Below, in pieces: positions 41,067 through 51,812 of a stretch of DNA of 64,000 bases (position 1 is the stretch's first letter; every line of letters starts with the position of its first letter). Both the position numbers and the translations under genes were made by a program. Under the pieces are notes generated by a model that made no database searches, was not told where the DNA came from, and was given only the letters and a program-made list of their open reading frames with translations. This DNA is from an uncultured Clostridia bacterium (GTDB lineage Bacteria > Bacillota > Clostridia > Christensenellales > Borkfalkiaceae). The stretch covers positions 1 through 64,000 of the forward strand of contig CAMWME010000004.1 in NCBI GenBank assembly GCA_947175325.1. The letters run 5' to 3'.

Positions 41067-42023
41067 TTAATCTGCGTTATGGATAACGATTTGATTGAAC
41101 GGAATGTTGATGCCGTTTTTGTCGAACATATTTTTGAGTTCGCCGTTTAAAGCACGCTGTACCGAGAATATATCAGTTTCCTTGCACTTGACTGAAAAAT
41201 AAAGCTGTACGCCCGACGCGCCGAGTGAGCTTACGCCGTTGTAGGTTACCCCCTCCACCGCGCCTTCTATTTTAATTTCGGGCAAGCAACGCGCAATAAT
41301 TTCTTCCACCTTGCCGAGGTCTGCGCCGTATTCTATATCTATATACGCCTTAGCAACGGACGGCTCTATCGTCTGATTCAAAATCTTCCTTAAATCGCTG
41401 TTGTTGAAAATTTTTATATTTCCTTCGGCTTTCAGCTTGGTCGTGCGGATACCCATTTCAACGACCTCGCCGCGGAAGTCGTCCACGGTTATAATATCGC
41501 CCAAATTGAACTCGTTTTCAAACACTATGAAAAGCCCCGCAATGACGTCGGCAATAAGGCTTTGCATACCGAGTCCGACCACGAGCGTAAGCACGCCCGC
41601 GCCGGTTATCAGCGCCGTAGTGTCTACTCCCCACACCGCCAAAACGACGATTACGAGGATTATCGCCACCACCCATTTTATGAGGTTACAGCACAGCCTT
41701 GAAACGGTTTTACTTCTTTGCGACTTCGTAAAAAGGCGTGAAATAACGAACAGCACGAGCGTCGTTATTATAGCGGTTATGGTTATAATCTGCACGCACC
41801 GGATTATCTTCGGGATAGCCCCCATCAAGCCGTTTACAAAGTCAGAGCCGTAGTTTACGGTAAACACCGTCCACTCGCCGAAGATATAATCGTACAGCAC
41901 GAACGAGCACACCGTACCGACCGCAAGAATCGATAAAATTACAAGCTTTACCGGCCCCAATTTTTTTGCCCTTGCCTTTACCTTTTCGCGTTCTTGTTTG
42001 AACGCCTCTTTACTCTTTTTCAT
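41067..42023 (-). CDS. mscS: MscS-family mechanosensitive ion channel
   Basis: The 318-residue product has membrane helices near 28-50, 75-97 and 112-150. The third is the pore helix with ALITGAGVLTLVVGLGMQSLIAD. A beta domain (NEFNLGDIITVDDFRGEVVEMGIRTTKLK) and an alpha/beta C-terminal domain follow. It opens on membrane tension to release solutes. ATG 42023 is chosen for the GGGAA site; GTG 42038 is an alternative. It lies 36 bp downstream of the topoisomerase pair. Confidence 0.9.
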   Translation of the reverse strand: MKKSKEAFKQEREKVKARAKKLGPVKLVILSILAVGTVCSFVLYDYIFGEWTVFTVNYGSDFVNGLMGAIPKIIRCVQIITITAIITTLVLFVISRLFTKSQRSKTVSRLCCNLIKWVVAIILVIVVLAVWGVDTTALITGAGVLTLVVGLGMQSLIADVIAGLFIVFENEFNLGDIITVDDFRGEVVEMGIRTTKLKAEGNIKIFNNSDLRKILNQTIEPSVAKAYIDIEYGADLGKVEEIIARCLPEIKIEGAVEGVTYNGVSSLGASGVQLYFSVKCKETDIFSVQRALNGELKNMFDKNGINIPFNQIVIHNAD

Positions 42024-42059
42024 TTCGTTTTCCCGCACGCAGAATTATTAACACAAATT

Positions 42060-44534
42060 TTAAAATTTAATCTGTACCGCGCCGCCGTCGTATTCCGACT
42101 TATACTTCATTCCGACGACCTTAGTGATATTCTCTATACCCTTAATGGGCTTGCCCTTGAACACGCGGGTTTCGATTGATATATCTTCGCTGTCTACCTC
42201 GAACATAACCCTCTGCGCCGTATAGAACGCTAAGTTGTAAGGCACGGTTACGTAGCCCGCAAAAATCAGCTCGCCCTTGCCCTTTATGTCCGCTATCATG
42301 ACGCCCTTCGCGCCGCGGTTGTAGGTTTCGAACAAGGAAGAAATAACGCGCTTTACGCCGCCTAAGGAAGTAACTACTATAATCTCGCCCTCGCCGTTTT
42401 GCTGGGTTGCAAATATAACCTCGTCGCCCGTGTTTAAGCCTACGCCCTTTACACCGCCCGCAGCCTTGCCTTGAACGGGCACGTCGTCCTTTGCCGCGCT
42501 TAAACACATTGCCTTTTTAGTAACGAAAAGCATCGTCGAGAACTCGTCGTCATCGTACTTTTCAACGGTAAGAAGCTCGTCACCCGCCTTTAATTTAAAG
42601 GCTTGCGTAATCTTTCTGCCTATTTCGAACTCGGCAAACTCAGTGCGCTTTACCGCGCCTTGCTTGGTGAAGAACAGAAGCTCGCCCTCGGGCGTACCCT
42701 TCACCGCAAACAGCGCAACGGGGTACTCCTTCTTTTCCGCGCCGTCGCAAACATTCTCTATCTTCACGCCCGCAGCACGGTAGTCGATGGGCTCGGTTTC
42801 GTTCAAATCTATCTTGACGCAGTTGCCGAGGTTGGTGAAGCAATATACCGTGTCCTCGTTAGTGCAGTGAACGACTTGCTTATAAACCACGTTAAGGTTA
42901 GAGGTCGCGTTCAGCTTCTTTTTATAGTGGCTGTCGAACTCCTCCCTTATCATACATTTAAGGTTGTCCGCACCGGTTATCGCCACCGTCCAGTTGGGTA
43001 TAAACACCTTAACGTCCGCGCGGCGCACGGTAATTTGCTCAACGCTTTCGAAAATCTGAGTGCGCCTATCGCTCTTGTACTTCGCCTTGATTTCGCGCAT
43101 CTCGTCTTTGACGATTTTCCACTGCAAGTCCTTGTTTTCGAGTATGCGGTTAAGCTCCGCAATTCTCTTAACGAGTGCGGCGTGCTCGTCCTCAAGCTTG
43201 GTGACTTCGAGTTTGGCAAGACGGGCAAGCCTTAAATCAAGAATAGCTTGCGCTTGTTTTTCGGAAAGTTCAAACCTTTCAATTAATTTGCGTCTTGCGT
43301 CGCCCGTATTCTCCGAGGTTTTAATAATCTTAACTACTTCGTCCACGTTGTGAACGCCTACTATCAAGCCCTCTAAAATATGGCAACGCGCCTCGGCTTC
43401 TTTAAGCTCGTACTTGCAACGCCTTACTACCACTTGACGCTGGTAGTTTACGTAGTGTCTTATAATTTCCAACAGCCCCAACTGCTTAGGCTTACCGCCC
43501 GCAATTGCGACCATGTTGATACCGAAGGTACACTCTAAATCGGTGTACTTGAACAGCACCTTCAAAATAGCGTCAACGTCCGCTTCCTTCTTCACGGCAA
43601 TGACCGCGCGCATACCCGTTCTGTCGCTTTCGTCCACGATGTCGGTTATGCCCGATAAAAGCTCCTTCTTGTCCTCTTTAAGGAGCATAATCTTGCGAAG
43701 TAAATCCGCCTTGTTGGTTTGGTACGGAAGCTCGGTTATAACTATCAGCTTCTTGCCGTAATCGCCTTGCTCAACCGCGTACTTCGCGCGCAAAACTATC
43801 TTACCCTTGCCCGTTTCGTACGCTTGCTTCAGCTCGTTCGCAATAATGTATCCGCCGGTAGAAAAATCGGGGCCGGGGATAATCTTCATCATCTCGTTTA
43901 AGGAAATGGACGGCTTGTCGATGTACGCACAGCAGCCTTCTATTACCTCGCCCAAATTGTGCGTGGGAATGTTCGTTGCAAGTCCTACGGCGATACCGTT
44001 CGCGCCGTTTACCAAAAGGTTAGGGTAATGTCCGGGCAAAAGGTCGGGCTCCAACAAACTGTCGTCGAAGTTGAAGGAAAACGGCACCGTTTCCTTTTCA
44101 AGGTCTTTAAGTAGCTCCATTGCAAGGGGCTCGAGCCTTGCCTCGGTGTACCTCATAGCCGCGGCGGGGTCGCCGTCAACCGAGCCGAAGTTACCGTGCC
44201 CGTTGACAAGCGTCATACGCATATTGAAGGGCTGAGCCATTCTGACCATCGCGTCGTAAACCGAGCTGTCGCCGTGCGGGTGATATTTACCCATGCAATC
44301 GCCGACGATACGCGCCGACTTCTTGTGCGGCTTGTCGGGGGTCAAGCCCATCTCGTACATAGTGTATAAAATTCTGCGCTGTACGGGCTTTAAGCCGTCC
44401 TCGACGCGGGGCAACGCGCGGTCCAAAATAACGAACTCCGCGTACGGCAGCATCGAGCCGGGCATAACCTCCTCGATGCTCTGAATATATACGTTACCTT
44501 GCGGAATAGTAGTCTGAAAATCTTTCTTAGCCAT
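42060..44534 (-). CDS. Type IIA DNA topoisomerase subunit A (gyrase/topoisomerase IV)
   Basis: The 824-residue subunit has [20 protein letters not shown], the quinolone-pocket helix [20 protein letters not shown] and catalytic Tyr 129 in [11 protein letters not shown]-terminal beta-pinwheel follows. A gyrase-box-like stretch (YNRGAKGV) is present but the canonical QRRGGKG is not exact. The residues around the active site are more gyrase-like than in Gram-positive ParC. The B-A order away from dnaA suggests a second, topoisomerase-IV-like set. It overlaps the B gene by 1 bp (TGATG). Confidence 0.88.
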   Translation of the reverse strand: MAKKDFQTTIPQGNVYIQSIEEVMPGSMLPYAEFVILDRALPRVEDGLKPVQRRILYTMYEMGLTPDKPHKKSARIVGDCMGKYHPHGDSSVYDAMVRMAQPFNMRMTLVNGHGNFGSVDGDPAAAMRYTEARLEPLAMELLKDLEKETVPFSFNFDDSLLEPDLLPGHYPNLLVNGANGIAVGLATNIPTHNLGEVIEGCCAYIDKPSISLNEMMKIIPGPDFSTGGYIIANELKQAYETGKGKIVLRAKYAVEQGDYGKKLIVITELPYQTNKADLLRKIMLLKEDKKELLSGITDIVDESDRTGMRAVIAVKKEADVDAILKVLFKYTDLECTFGINMVAIAGGKPKQLGLLEIIRHYVNYQRQVVVRRCKYELKEAEARCHILEGLIVGVHNVDEVVKIIKTSENTGDARRKLIERFELSEKQAQAILDLRLARLAKLEVTKLEDEHAALVKRIAELNRILENKDLQWKIVKDEMREIKAKYKSDRRTQIFESVEQITVRRADVKVFIPNWTVAITGADNLKCMIREEFDSHYKKKLNATSNLNVVYKQVVHCTNEDTVYCFTNLGNCVKIDLNETEPIDYRAAGVKIENVCDGAEKKEYPVALFAVKGTPEGELLFFTKQGAVKRTEFAEFEIGRKITQAFKLKAGDELLTVEKYDDDEFSTMLFVTKKAMCLSAAKDDVPVQGKAAGGVKGVGLNTGDEVIFATQQNGEGEIIVVTSLGGVKRVISSLFETYNRGAKGVMIADIKGKGELIFAGYVTVPYNLAFYTAQRVMFEVDSEDISIETRVFKGKPIKGIENITKVVGMKYKSEYDGGAVQIKF

Positions 44535-46612
44535 CAGTCAACCACCTCCGCGTTATTTTCGTTTTTAAAGTTCACCTTCTCGATAAACCCGTCAACCTTA
44601 TTGAAGTTCGCGTTTTTAGCAAGGAAGTCCTTTCTGCCTTCAACCTTATCGCCCATCAGCATATCTATAACGTCCGCCGCTTGCGCCGCGTTCTCGATAG
44701 TAACTTGAATAAGGTTGCGCGTTGCGGGGTTCATCGTCGTATCCCAAAGCTGGTCTGCGGACATTTCGCCCAAGCCCTTGTAGCGTTGAAGCTTGTAGCC
44801 TTTGCCAACCTTTTTAATCTTTTCGTCAAGCTCGGCGTCGTCGTAAGCGTACTCAACCGTGTCGCCCTTGTACACCTTGTAAAGGGGCGGCATACCGATG
44901 TACACGCACCCCGCGTTCACAAGGTCGCGCATATACTTGAAAAAGAAGGTAAGCAAAATACACCGAATGTGCATACCGTCTTGGTCTGCATCGGATAGAA
45001 TAATTACCTTTTTATACTTCGTCTTTTCCACGTCGAAGTTGCGGTTGAACCCCGCCCCTATCGCGGAAATCAAAGTTTTAATTTCCTCGTTTTGAAGTGC
45101 TTGCAACGCGGTCTTTTTCTGCACGTTCAAGGGCTTGCCCCTTAAAGGCAAAATAGACTGGTACTGCCTAACCCTCGCTTGCTTTGCCGTGCCGCCCGCC
45201 GAATCGCCCTCGACTATGAACAGCTCGTTGAGTTCCGGGTTTCTGCCCGAACAAGAGGCTAATTTACCTACAAGGTTCAACCCGTCGTTCTCGGACGCGG
45301 CTTTGGCAACGTCGCGCTCTGCACGGTGCTTAATTCTGTCGTCCGCCGCAAACTTCGCCTTCTGCGCTATCTTGTCAAATACCGTCTTATTGCCGCGCAC
45401 TTCGGCAAGCTTTTGCAAGCCCTCGATAACCGTCTGCTCAACGGGCGCCTTAACCTCGGGGTTGCCAAGCTTCGTCTTGGTCTGACCCTCGAATTCCACG
45501 TTTTGCATTTTCACGGTTAAAACGGCGGTCAAGCCTTCCTTGATATCGTCGGCAACGAAAGGCGCGTCCTTCGCCTTCAAAACGCCGTTAGATTTAGCAA
45601 AATCGTTAATAGCTTTCAAAAGTCCGTTGTGGAAGCCCGTCTCGTGATAGCCGCCCTCCACGGTGGAAATATTGTTTACGAACGAGAACAAGCTCTCGGT
45701 GTCGTCCTTAGTGTGGGCTAAGGCAAACTCGATTTTAATCTTGCCCGCGGGCGCACCCTTAACTTGAATATCCTTAATCGCGCTGTAATAAAGGGGCTCG
45801 GGGTAGAGTACGGTTTTATCCTCGTTCATATGTTTGACGAAGTCAACGAGTCCGCCGTCGAACTTGAAGGTAACGGGCTCGCGGTCGGGCAGCTTAACCT
45901 TAACTTTGGTTTCGTTGCCGTCCTCGTCCTCGCCTTCCTCGTACGCGTAAAGCTCGCGCTCGTCAAGAAGGTTTATCTGCACGCCCTTGTTCAAAAAGGC
46001 AAGCTCTTTAAGGCGGGTCGCCACTGTGTCGTAGTTCCATTCGACCGTCTCGAAAACTTCCTTATCGGGCTTGAACTGCACGAAGGTACCCTTTTCTTTG
46101 GTCTTTTCGCCCGTGTTTTTAAGGGGCGCAACCGGCTGACCGCAACGCCACTTCTTCGCATCTTTGTCGTAGGTGGACTTAAAGTCCATAACGAATTTGT
46201 TTCCGCGGTAAACTTCCACGTGCAGCCATTCGGAAAGCGCGTTGGTAACCGAAGCGCCCACGCCGTGCAACCCGCCCGAAAAGGCGTAGTTGCCCGTATC
46301 GAACTTACCGCCCGCGTGAAGCTTGGTAAATATAATTTCAACGCCGCTCATCTTGACCTTGGTGTTCACGTCGGTGGGCATACCGCGCCCGTTGTCGCGC
46401 ACCGAAGCCGAACCGTCCTTGTGCAGTATTACGGTTATCTCGTCGGCGTATCCGTTCGCCGCCTCGTCGATAGAGTTGTCCACTATCTCCCAAAGAATAT
46501 GGTGCAAGCCCTTAATGCCCGTCGACCCGATATACATACCGGGGCGCACGCGCACTGCCTCGAGCCCCTCTAAAATTTTTAAATCGTCCGCGTTATAACT
46601 CTTTTCTGCCAT
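44534..46612 (-). CDS. Type IIA DNA topoisomerase subunit B (GyrB/ParE)
   Basis: The 692-residue ATPase subunit has the GHKL motifs [22 protein letters not shown] and [14 protein letters not shown], then the TOPRIM region [14 protein letters not shown] with [13 protein letters not shown] and [11 protein letters not shown]-terminal YKGLGEM region completes it. It is the ATP-driven partner of the adjacent A subunit. GyrB versus ParE cannot be settled by eye. A sigma-A promoter lies about 35 bp before ATG. Confidence 0.9.
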   Translation of the reverse strand: MAEKSYNADDLKILEGLEAVRVRPGMYIGSTGIKGLHHILWEIVDNSIDEAANGYADEITVILHKDGSASVRDNGRGMPTDVNTKVKMSGVEIIFTKLHAGGKFDTGNYAFSGGLHGVGASVTNALSEWLHVEVYRGNKFVMDFKSTYDKDAKKWRCGQPVAPLKNTGEKTKEKGTFVQFKPDKEVFETVEWNYDTVATRLKELAFLNKGVQINLLDERELYAYEEGEDEDGNETKVKVKLPDREPVTFKFDGGLVDFVKHMNEDKTVLYPEPLYYSAIKDIQVKGAPAGKIKIEFALAHTKDDTESLFSFVNNISTVEGGYHETGFHNGLLKAINDFAKSNGVLKAKDAPFVADDIKEGLTAVLTVKMQNVEFEGQTKTKLGNPEVKAPVEQTVIEGLQKLAEVRGNKTVFDKIAQKAKFAADDRIKHRAERDVAKAASENDGLNLVGKLASCSGRNPELNELFIVEGDSAGGTAKQARVRQYQSILPLRGKPLNVQKKTALQALQNEEIKTLISAIGAGFNRNFDVEKTKYKKVIILSDADQDGMHIRCILLTFFFKYMRDLVNAGCVYIGMPPLYKVYKGDTVEYAYDDAELDEKIKKVGKGYKLQRYKGLGEMSADQLWDTTMNPATRNLIQVTIENAAQAADVIDMLMGDKVEGRKDFLAKNANFNKVDGFIEKVNFKNENNAEVVD

Positions 46613-46645
46613 AAAATATCCTTTATAGTGTTAACTAACTTAGTT

Positions 46646-46674
46646 ATTATACCATATATAGGGCATTTTGTAAA
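46646..46674 (-). promoter_or_regulatory. Promoter of the topoisomerase operon
   Basis: Minus-strand TTTACA (46669-46674), 17 bp, TATAAT (46646-46651). Confidence 0.65.
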
Positions 46675-46721
46675 GTGCAAATTGTAAAAATTTACCTTGA
46701 CAAAGTGTGCTTTTAAACTTA

Positions 46722-46758
46722 ATAAAGGCTCTCGGATTGAATTCCCGAAAGCCTTTTA
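46722..46758 (-). terminator. Terminator of the peptidase E-like gene
   Basis: AAAGGCTcTCGG pairs with CCcGAaAGCCTTT with small bulges; T-rich tail on the minus strand. Confidence 0.6.
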
Positions 46759-46788
46759 CTATATAGTGTGATTAAGTTTAATTGAAAT

Positions 46789-47409
46789 TTATGTACGGCA
46801 TACAACAGTTTCACTTCCGTCAATAATAACGCCATCGCCATCATTAATACGTATAACTTTAATATTATGACGTTCTTCATAGGCAGAGCATATTTCCTCG
46901 ACGTGCTCAAATGTTGTATTTAATTTAGTATTTAATCTGCTGTAATGTGGTAACACTTGAATGTCTGTCAGAGCCAAAGCATTCAAGTCAGTTAATCCCA
47001 TAAAATTCATTTCCGGAGAAAAGCTATTCACCAACTCAAGCGTAGGACTGAATACAAAAGCCGCCGCACTCCAGCCAATCAAAATTCTCTTGTTTGCTAA
47101 ATCTTTTAATATATCTGTGGCGCAATTTTCTTTAATAGAACGCAGTAAATAGAACGGATTTCCACCTATAAACTCAACCACGTCATAATTTAGCAACAAT
47201 TCGGCAGGCTGTTTATCTAAATCAAATAAATCTACACGTAAATTCAGTGCCGTAAGTTCTTTTATACATCTGTCGACGTGGTAATTCTCTTCCTTATATT
47301 CATTGTCAGCGGTAACAACTAATGCTGCGGTTTTCTGTCCGATAATCATGTTGCGGACGCACGATATGAGTTTTTCACTTGATAATCCATTTGAGCATAA
47401 AACAAGCAT
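46789..47409 (-). CDS. Peptidase E-like (S51 family) hydrolase
   Basis: The 206-residue protein has FIGGNPFYLLRSI near residue 78, the nucleophile motif GWSAAAFVFSP near 112 (family GxSAG) and the catalytic-His region VLPHYSR. PepE cleaves Asp-X dipeptides, and relatives include cyanophycinase. The Ala-Ala after the Ser is slightly off the classical form. Codon use is more AT-rich than its neighbours, so it may be a later arrival between topoisomerase and ligA. Confidence 0.82.
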   Translation of the reverse strand: MLVLCSNGLSSEKLISCVRNMIIGQKTAALVVTADNEYKEENYHVDRCIKELTALNLRVDLFDLDKQPAELLLNYDVVEFIGGNPFYLLRSIKENCATDILKDLANKRILIGWSAAAFVFSPTLELVNSFSPEMNFMGLTDLNALALTDIQVLPHYSRLNTKLNTTFEHVEEICSAYEERHNIKVIRINDGDGVIIDGSETVVCRT

Positions 47410-47513
47410 TTTTCTTTATCTCCGCTAAATTACTTTTTATCGCACAACCATTGTATCGTAAAAGCGACAGAAATTCAACCGATTGATTTATGGGTCAAAA
47501 ATCAGCCAAAAAC

Positions 47514-49454
47514 CTACTTTATCATTTCTTTAAAAGTGGCTTCGTCGATAATCTTTATGCCGAGCTTTTTAGCCTTGTCAAGCTTACTGCCCGCGGACTC
47601 GCCCGCAATAACCAAAGTCGTTTTTGCGGTAACCGAGCTTTGACATTCGCCGCCGTTTTCTTCTATTATTTTCTGCGCTTCCGAACGCTTAAAATCTTGC
47701 AAGGTTCCGGTCAATACAACGAATTGCCCCCCGAATATGCTTGAAATAACGCTCTTTTGCGCCGTTTGCGGGTTCACGCCCGCCGAAAGCAAACTATCAA
47801 TTTCTGCAAGGTTCTTTTCGTCCTTAAACCAGTTGACGATAGCCTCCGCTGTAATATCACCAACGTTCTCAAGCTCCAAAAGCTCGTCTTTTGTGGCACT
47901 TTTAAGATTATCAATATTTTTAAAGGCTTTAACCAAATCTTTTGCGGCAACCTTACCGACTCCGTCGATACCCAAAGCAAAGATAAATCTTTCTAAGGAA
48001 ACGGTTTTGCTTTTTTCGATTGCGCCCAATAAATTATTTATTTTCTTATCTTTAAAGCCCTCTAAGCTACTGAAATCTTCGTAAGTATAATTGTAAACTT
48101 GCGAGCATTCACGCAAGCCAAGCTTATCGTACATAAGCTCTGCCGTCTTTTCGGAGAGGCCCTCAATATCCATAGCGTCTTTTGAGGCAAAATGTTCAAC
48201 CTTGCCCACGACACGCGGCGGGCAATACTTATTCGGGCAGAAAAGGTTTGCCCCCACTTCTTCCACCGAACTTCCGCAGAACGGGCAATTTTTCGGCTTT
48301 TCTACGTTTAAACTGCCTTCAACGTGCTCCACTGCACCTAAAATCTCGGGGATAACTTCATTCGAGCGGCGTATTAAAACTTTGCTTCCGACCTTTACGT
48401 CTTTGCGAGTAAGGTCGCCGAAGTTATTTAAAGTTGCCTTTCTTACGGTTGCGCCCGCAAGCTCAACGGGTTCGACAATCGCAAGCGGGGTAAGTTTTCC
48501 CGTTCTGCCGACTTGCCAAACTACTTCTTTTACGGTAGTAATACTTTCCTCTGCCTCGAACTTATAAGCCATAGCCCAGCGCGGAAATTTGTCCGTATAC
48601 CCCAATATATCCCTTACTTTCGTGGTATTCAGCTTAATAACCGCCCCGTCCGTAAGTACGTCTAAATTCTTTCTTTCAATCTCTATTTCTTCGATAGCGG
48701 CTTTCACCTCGTCCTCGTTTTTGCACAGCCGCAAAAACTCGAACACCTTGAAGCCTTGCTCCCTTAAAAAGTCGAAGTGTGCCGTTTGCGAAGGCAGCTC
48801 GCCCTCGCTCATGTAGTTCACGTTATAGAATAAAATTTCTGGCTTTCTTTCGGCGGTAATTTTCGGGTCAAGGTTTCTTATCGCCCCCGCCACCGCGTTC
48901 CGCGCGTTTTTAAGCTGCTCCTTTGCCGTTTTGTTGTATTCTTCCAAAACGCTTAAACGGATAACCGCCTCGCCTTGCACCTCCAAAGTTCCCTTATAAG
49001 GTATTGCAAGCGGGAATGATTTTATAGTTAAACATTGCGCCGTAACGTCTTCGCCTTCGACGCCGTTACCGCGGGTAGTTGCCCGCACGAACTTGCCGCC
49101 GTCGTAAGTTAAACACATCGTAAGCCCGTCGAACTTGTACTCAACCGTGTACTCGGGGTTTTCTTCAACCTTTTTAATGCGCGTAAAAAAGGTGTCAAGC
49201 TCGTCGTAAGTTACGGACTTATCAAGGCTGTAAAGCCGCGAAATGTGCGCGTGCTTTTCAAAGCCCTTTATAGGTTCGCCGCCGACACGCTTCGTCGGAC
49301 TGTCAAACTCCACCTTGCCCGTGCTTTCTTCCAAGGCGCGAAGCTCGTCGTAAAGTTTGTCGTACTCTCTATCCGAAACGGACGGATTATCTAAAACGTA
49401 GTACTCGTACGCCCATTTATTAAGTTGGTCGATTAAGGCGCGCATTTTATCCAT
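47514..49454 (-). CDS. ligA: NAD+-dependent DNA ligase LigA
   Basis: The 646-residue enzyme has the adenylation motif VEYKFDGLTM (Lys near 107), an OB fold, the Cys4 zinc site (CPFCGSS ... CPNKYCPPR), helix-hairpin-helix repeats and a C-terminal BRCT domain (FGGQFVVLTGTLQDFKR). It seals Okazaki fragments. Length is near the typical 660-680. It follows pcrA by 42 bp, the usual Firmicutes pair. Dispersed motif copies lie in the pcrA-ligA gap and at the start of the BRCT domain. Confidence 0.96.
   Translation of the reverse strand: MDKMRALIDQLNKWAYEYYVLDNPSVSDREYDKLYDELRALEESTGKVEFDSPTKRVGGEPIKGFEKHAHISRLYSLDKSVTYDELDTFFTRIKKVEENPEYTVEYKFDGLTMCLTYDGGKFVRATTRGNGVEGEDVTAQCLTIKSFPLAIPYKGTLEVQGEAVIRLSVLEEYNKTAKEQLKNARNAVAGAIRNLDPKITAERKPEILFYNVNYMSEGELPSQTAHFDFLREQGFKVFEFLRLCKNEDEVKAAIEEIEIERKNLDVLTDGAVIKLNTTKVRDILGYTDKFPRWAMAYKFEAEESITTVKEVVWQVGRTGKLTPLAIVEPVELAGATVRKATLNNFGDLTRKDVKVGSKVLIRRSNEVIPEILGAVEHVEGSLNVEKPKNCPFCGSSVEEVGANLFCPNKYCPPRVVGKVEHFASKDAMDIEGLSEKTAELMYDKLGLRECSQVYNYTYEDFSSLEGFKDKKINNLLGAIEKSKTVSLERFIFALGIDGVGKVAAKDLVKAFKNIDNLKSATKDELLELENVGDITAEAIVNWFKDEKNLAEIDSLLSAGVNPQTAQKSVISSIFGGQFVVLTGTLQDFKRSEAQKIIEENGGECQSSVTAKTTLVIAGESAGSKLDKAKKLGIKIIDEATFKEMIK
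47722..47752 (+). repeat. Dispersed motif, copy 9 (inside ligA)
   Basis: The plus strand reads AATTGCCCCCCGA, then ATATGC, then TTGAAATAACGC. All three parts are intact; the reverse strand encodes VISSIFGGQF. Confidence 0.68.
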
Positions 49455-49460
49455 AATATA

Positions 49461-49491
49461 TCAATTGACCCCCATATATGCTTGATTTAAC
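49461..49491 (+). repeat. Dispersed motif, copy 10 (pcrA-ligA gap)
   Basis: The plus strand reads TCAATTGACCCCC, then ATATATGC, then TTGATTTAAC. It fills most of the 42-bp gap. Its GGGGG (minus strand) lies 16 nt before the ligA ATG and is the only purine-rich site there. Confidence 0.7.
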
Positions 49492-49496
49492 TAGGT

Positions 49497-51776
49497 TTAC
49501 AGTATCGTAAGAGGTGCTAAACTCGCGGACAATTCTTTGATGCCTTGCCCGTCAAAAGCTACGTTGATAATGTTTCCGTCGTTCTTTAACGCAACGACCA
49601 TTCCAACACCGAATTTGGGGTGCCTTACGTGCATACCGACGGAGTATTTGCCCGTGCCGTTTGCCTTACTTTCGCTCTTTTTTGCTCCGCCGAAAAAGCC
49701 CTTGAAGCTGCTGGCTTGCTGTGTACTGCCTTCGAATTCTTCATACTCGGAATACAGCGCTTTGCCGCTTGACTGCACGGCACCTCCACCGTAGGAAGAG
49801 CCGCCGTAAGAGTTGCCGTACTTCCTCATTCCGCCGGAATAACCAAAGGTCGGCCTTTCGTACGCCGCCGCACCCAACACGGGCGCAAGCTCGGCAATAA
49901 AGCGCGAGGGGCGCGTTAAATCTCTGTGTCCGTAGAGGTAGCGCGATTTTGAACGGGTCAAATAAAGCTTTTCCTTTGCGCGGGTTATCGCAACGTACAT
50001 AAGCCGCCGTTCCTCTTCCTCGCTTCTGCCGTCTTCCGAAAGCCTTGACGAGGGCATAATTCCGTCTTCAAGCCCGCAGATAAATACCGTGGGGAATTCA
50101 AGCCCCTTTACGGCGTGAATAGTTGCCAAAGTTACGTAATCGCCGTCATCCATTTCGTCCAAATCGGAAGACAGAGTTACTTGATTTAAATATTCGTCCA
50201 GCGTGGCCGTGGGGTTTAAGCGCGAAAAATCGTCTACCGAGGCGATAAATTCGTCAATATTGGCAAGCTTGCTGTCGCCGTCGTCCGTGCCGTCGTCGTA
50301 GGCGGAACGGATATTGGTTTTATTGAGCACGTCCCGCACGAGTTGAGCAACGGGCATATCCACCGCCGAAATAATAAGCCCTTTTATAAGGTCGGCAAAG
50401 TCTTTTATTTTGTCCTTAGTGCCGCGCGTCAAGGGCAGTTCTTCGCAGTCAACCGCCGCATCGTATAAGGTAAGGCCCGTGCTTTGCGCGTATTCGTACA
50501 TAATCTGAACGGTTCTGCCCCCTATCCCGCGCTTGGGAACGTTGATTATTCTTTCAACCGCCTCACTGTCGTACGGATTGGAAATGATACGAAGGTATGC
50601 GAGAATATCTTTAATTTCCTTTCTTTCGAAGAATCGGAAGCCGCCGAATACCTTATAAGGTATTCCGTATTTTGTAAACTCTTGCTCGTAGGAGCGCGTT
50701 AAGGCGTTTATACGCATTAAAACCGCAAAATCTGAATACTTTTTACCGCGTGCAACGGCGTCGGTTATAGCGCGCGCAGTGTAAAGCGCCTCGCCCGCTT
50801 CTTCTTCGGCTTGGTAATAAACGGGGTTATCGCCATCGCCCGCCTCAGTCCACAGCTCTTTGCCGCGGCGTTCTACGTTGTTCTTAATAATGCAGTTGGC
50901 AAGCTTTAAAATGGATTTGGTGGAGCGGTAGTTACGCTCTAATTTGTAAATTTTAGCGTTTGGGAAGTCCTTATCGAACTTTAAAATATTATCTATTTCC
51001 GCCCCGCGCCAGCCGTAAATTGACTGGTCGTCGTCTCCGACGACGAAAAGGTTGCCGTGCTTGGACGATAAAAGCTTAATAATTTGGTACTGAACCGAGT
51101 TCGTGTCTTGAAACTCGTCAACCAAAACGTATTTGAACTTGTCCGAAAGATACTCGCGCGTTTCTTCGTCGCGCTTTAAAAGGCGCAAGGTTTCAATAAG
51201 TAAATCGTCAAAATCAAGCGCGTTGTTTTCTTTTAAGTGCTTATCATACTTCTCGTATATAACGACGATATCGTCCATTCCGCGCTCGTGGACGTATTTG
51301 TTGCCGTATTCTTCGGGGGACAATCCTAACATTTTGGCGTTGCCGATATGAAATTTGGCGTTTTTTAAAAGCTTATCGTCGTCGAAATCAAGCTCTTGAA
51401 AGGACTTTTTTATTACGTTTGCGCGCTCGGTTTCGCTGTATATCGAAAAATTGGGCTTAATACCCGCCTTTTCGGCGAACTGCCTTAAAATTTTAACGCA
51501 CATAGAGTGGATAGTACAAATCCACTTACTATCACCGGCTTCGTCGCCCAGCATGCGCTGTAAGCGCTCCTTCATCTCGCCCGCAGCTTTGTTCGTGAAA
51601 GTGATGGCAAGTATCTCAGATAGACTTGCCTTTTCCTCTCTTAATATGTAGGCTATGCGAGAAGTTAAAACGCGGGTTTTGCCGCTGCCCGCGCCCGCAA
51701 GAACGAGGACCGCGCCCTCGGTATCGCATACGGGTTTTAACTGTTCTTCGTTAAGGTTTTTCAAGAGTTCGTCCAT
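49497..51776 (-). CDS. pcrA: ATP-dependent 3'-5' DNA helicase PcrA (UvrD family)
   Basis: The 759-residue SF1A helicase begins MDELLKNLNEEQLKPV and shows Walker A VLAGAGSGKTRVL, VDEFQDTNSVQY, the motif GDDDQSIYGWRGAE, LERNYRST, TIHAVKGLEFPTVF and VAITRAKEKLYLTR. A Gly/Ser/Tyr-rich linker and the RNA-polymerase-binding Tudor-like tail (VGMHVRHPKFGVGMVV) close it. ATG 51776 fits the family start and lies 7 nt after a TATAAT box; the longer frame is upstream of the promoter. Confidence 0.96.
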   Translation of the reverse strand: MDELLKNLNEEQLKPVCDTEGAVLVLAGAGSGKTRVLTSRIAYILREEKASLSEILAITFTNKAAGEMKERLQRMLGDEAGDSKWICTIHSMCVKILRQFAEKAGIKPNFSIYSETERANVIKKSFQELDFDDDKLLKNAKFHIGNAKMLGLSPEEYGNKYVHERGMDDIVVIYEKYDKHLKENNALDFDDLLIETLRLLKRDEETREYLSDKFKYVLVDEFQDTNSVQYQIIKLLSSKHGNLFVVGDDDQSIYGWRGAEIDNILKFDKDFPNAKIYKLERNYRSTKSILKLANCIIKNNVERRGKELWTEAGDGDNPVYYQAEEEAGEALYTARAITDAVARGKKYSDFAVLMRINALTRSYEQEFTKYGIPYKVFGGFRFFERKEIKDILAYLRIISNPYDSEAVERIINVPKRGIGGRTVQIMYEYAQSTGLTLYDAAVDCEELPLTRGTKDKIKDFADLIKGLIISAVDMPVAQLVRDVLNKTNIRSAYDDGTDDGDSKLANIDEFIASVDDFSRLNPTATLDEYLNQVTLSSDLDEMDDGDYVTLATIHAVKGLEFPTVFICGLEDGIMPSSRLSEDGRSEEEERRLMYVAITRAKEKLYLTRSKSRYLYGHRDLTRPSRFIAELAPVLGAAAYERPTFGYSGGMRKYGNSYGGSSYGGGAVQSSGKALYSEYEEFEGSTQQASSFKGFFGGAKKSESKANGTGKYSVGMHVRHPKFGVGMVVALKNDGNIINVAFDGQGIKELSASLAPLTIL

Positions 51777-51783
51777 ATATTTT

Positions 51784-51812
51784 ATTATATCATAAGTTAT
51801 CGTAAAATTCAA
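51784..51812 (-). promoter_or_regulatory. Promoter placing pcrA start at or near +1
   Basis: Minus-strand TTGAAT (51807-51812), 17 bp, TATAAT (51784-51789); 7 nt to ATG, no Shine-Dalgarno. Confidence 0.65.

Noticed and set aside
42603-43235. 210-codon plus-strand open frame opposite topoisomerase subunit A
   Set aside because: Antisense shadow of a well-conserved gene.
45764-46573. 269-codon plus-strand open frame opposite topoisomerase subunit B
   Set aside because: A shadow produced by the GC-rich codon pattern of the minus-strand gene; no family resemblance.
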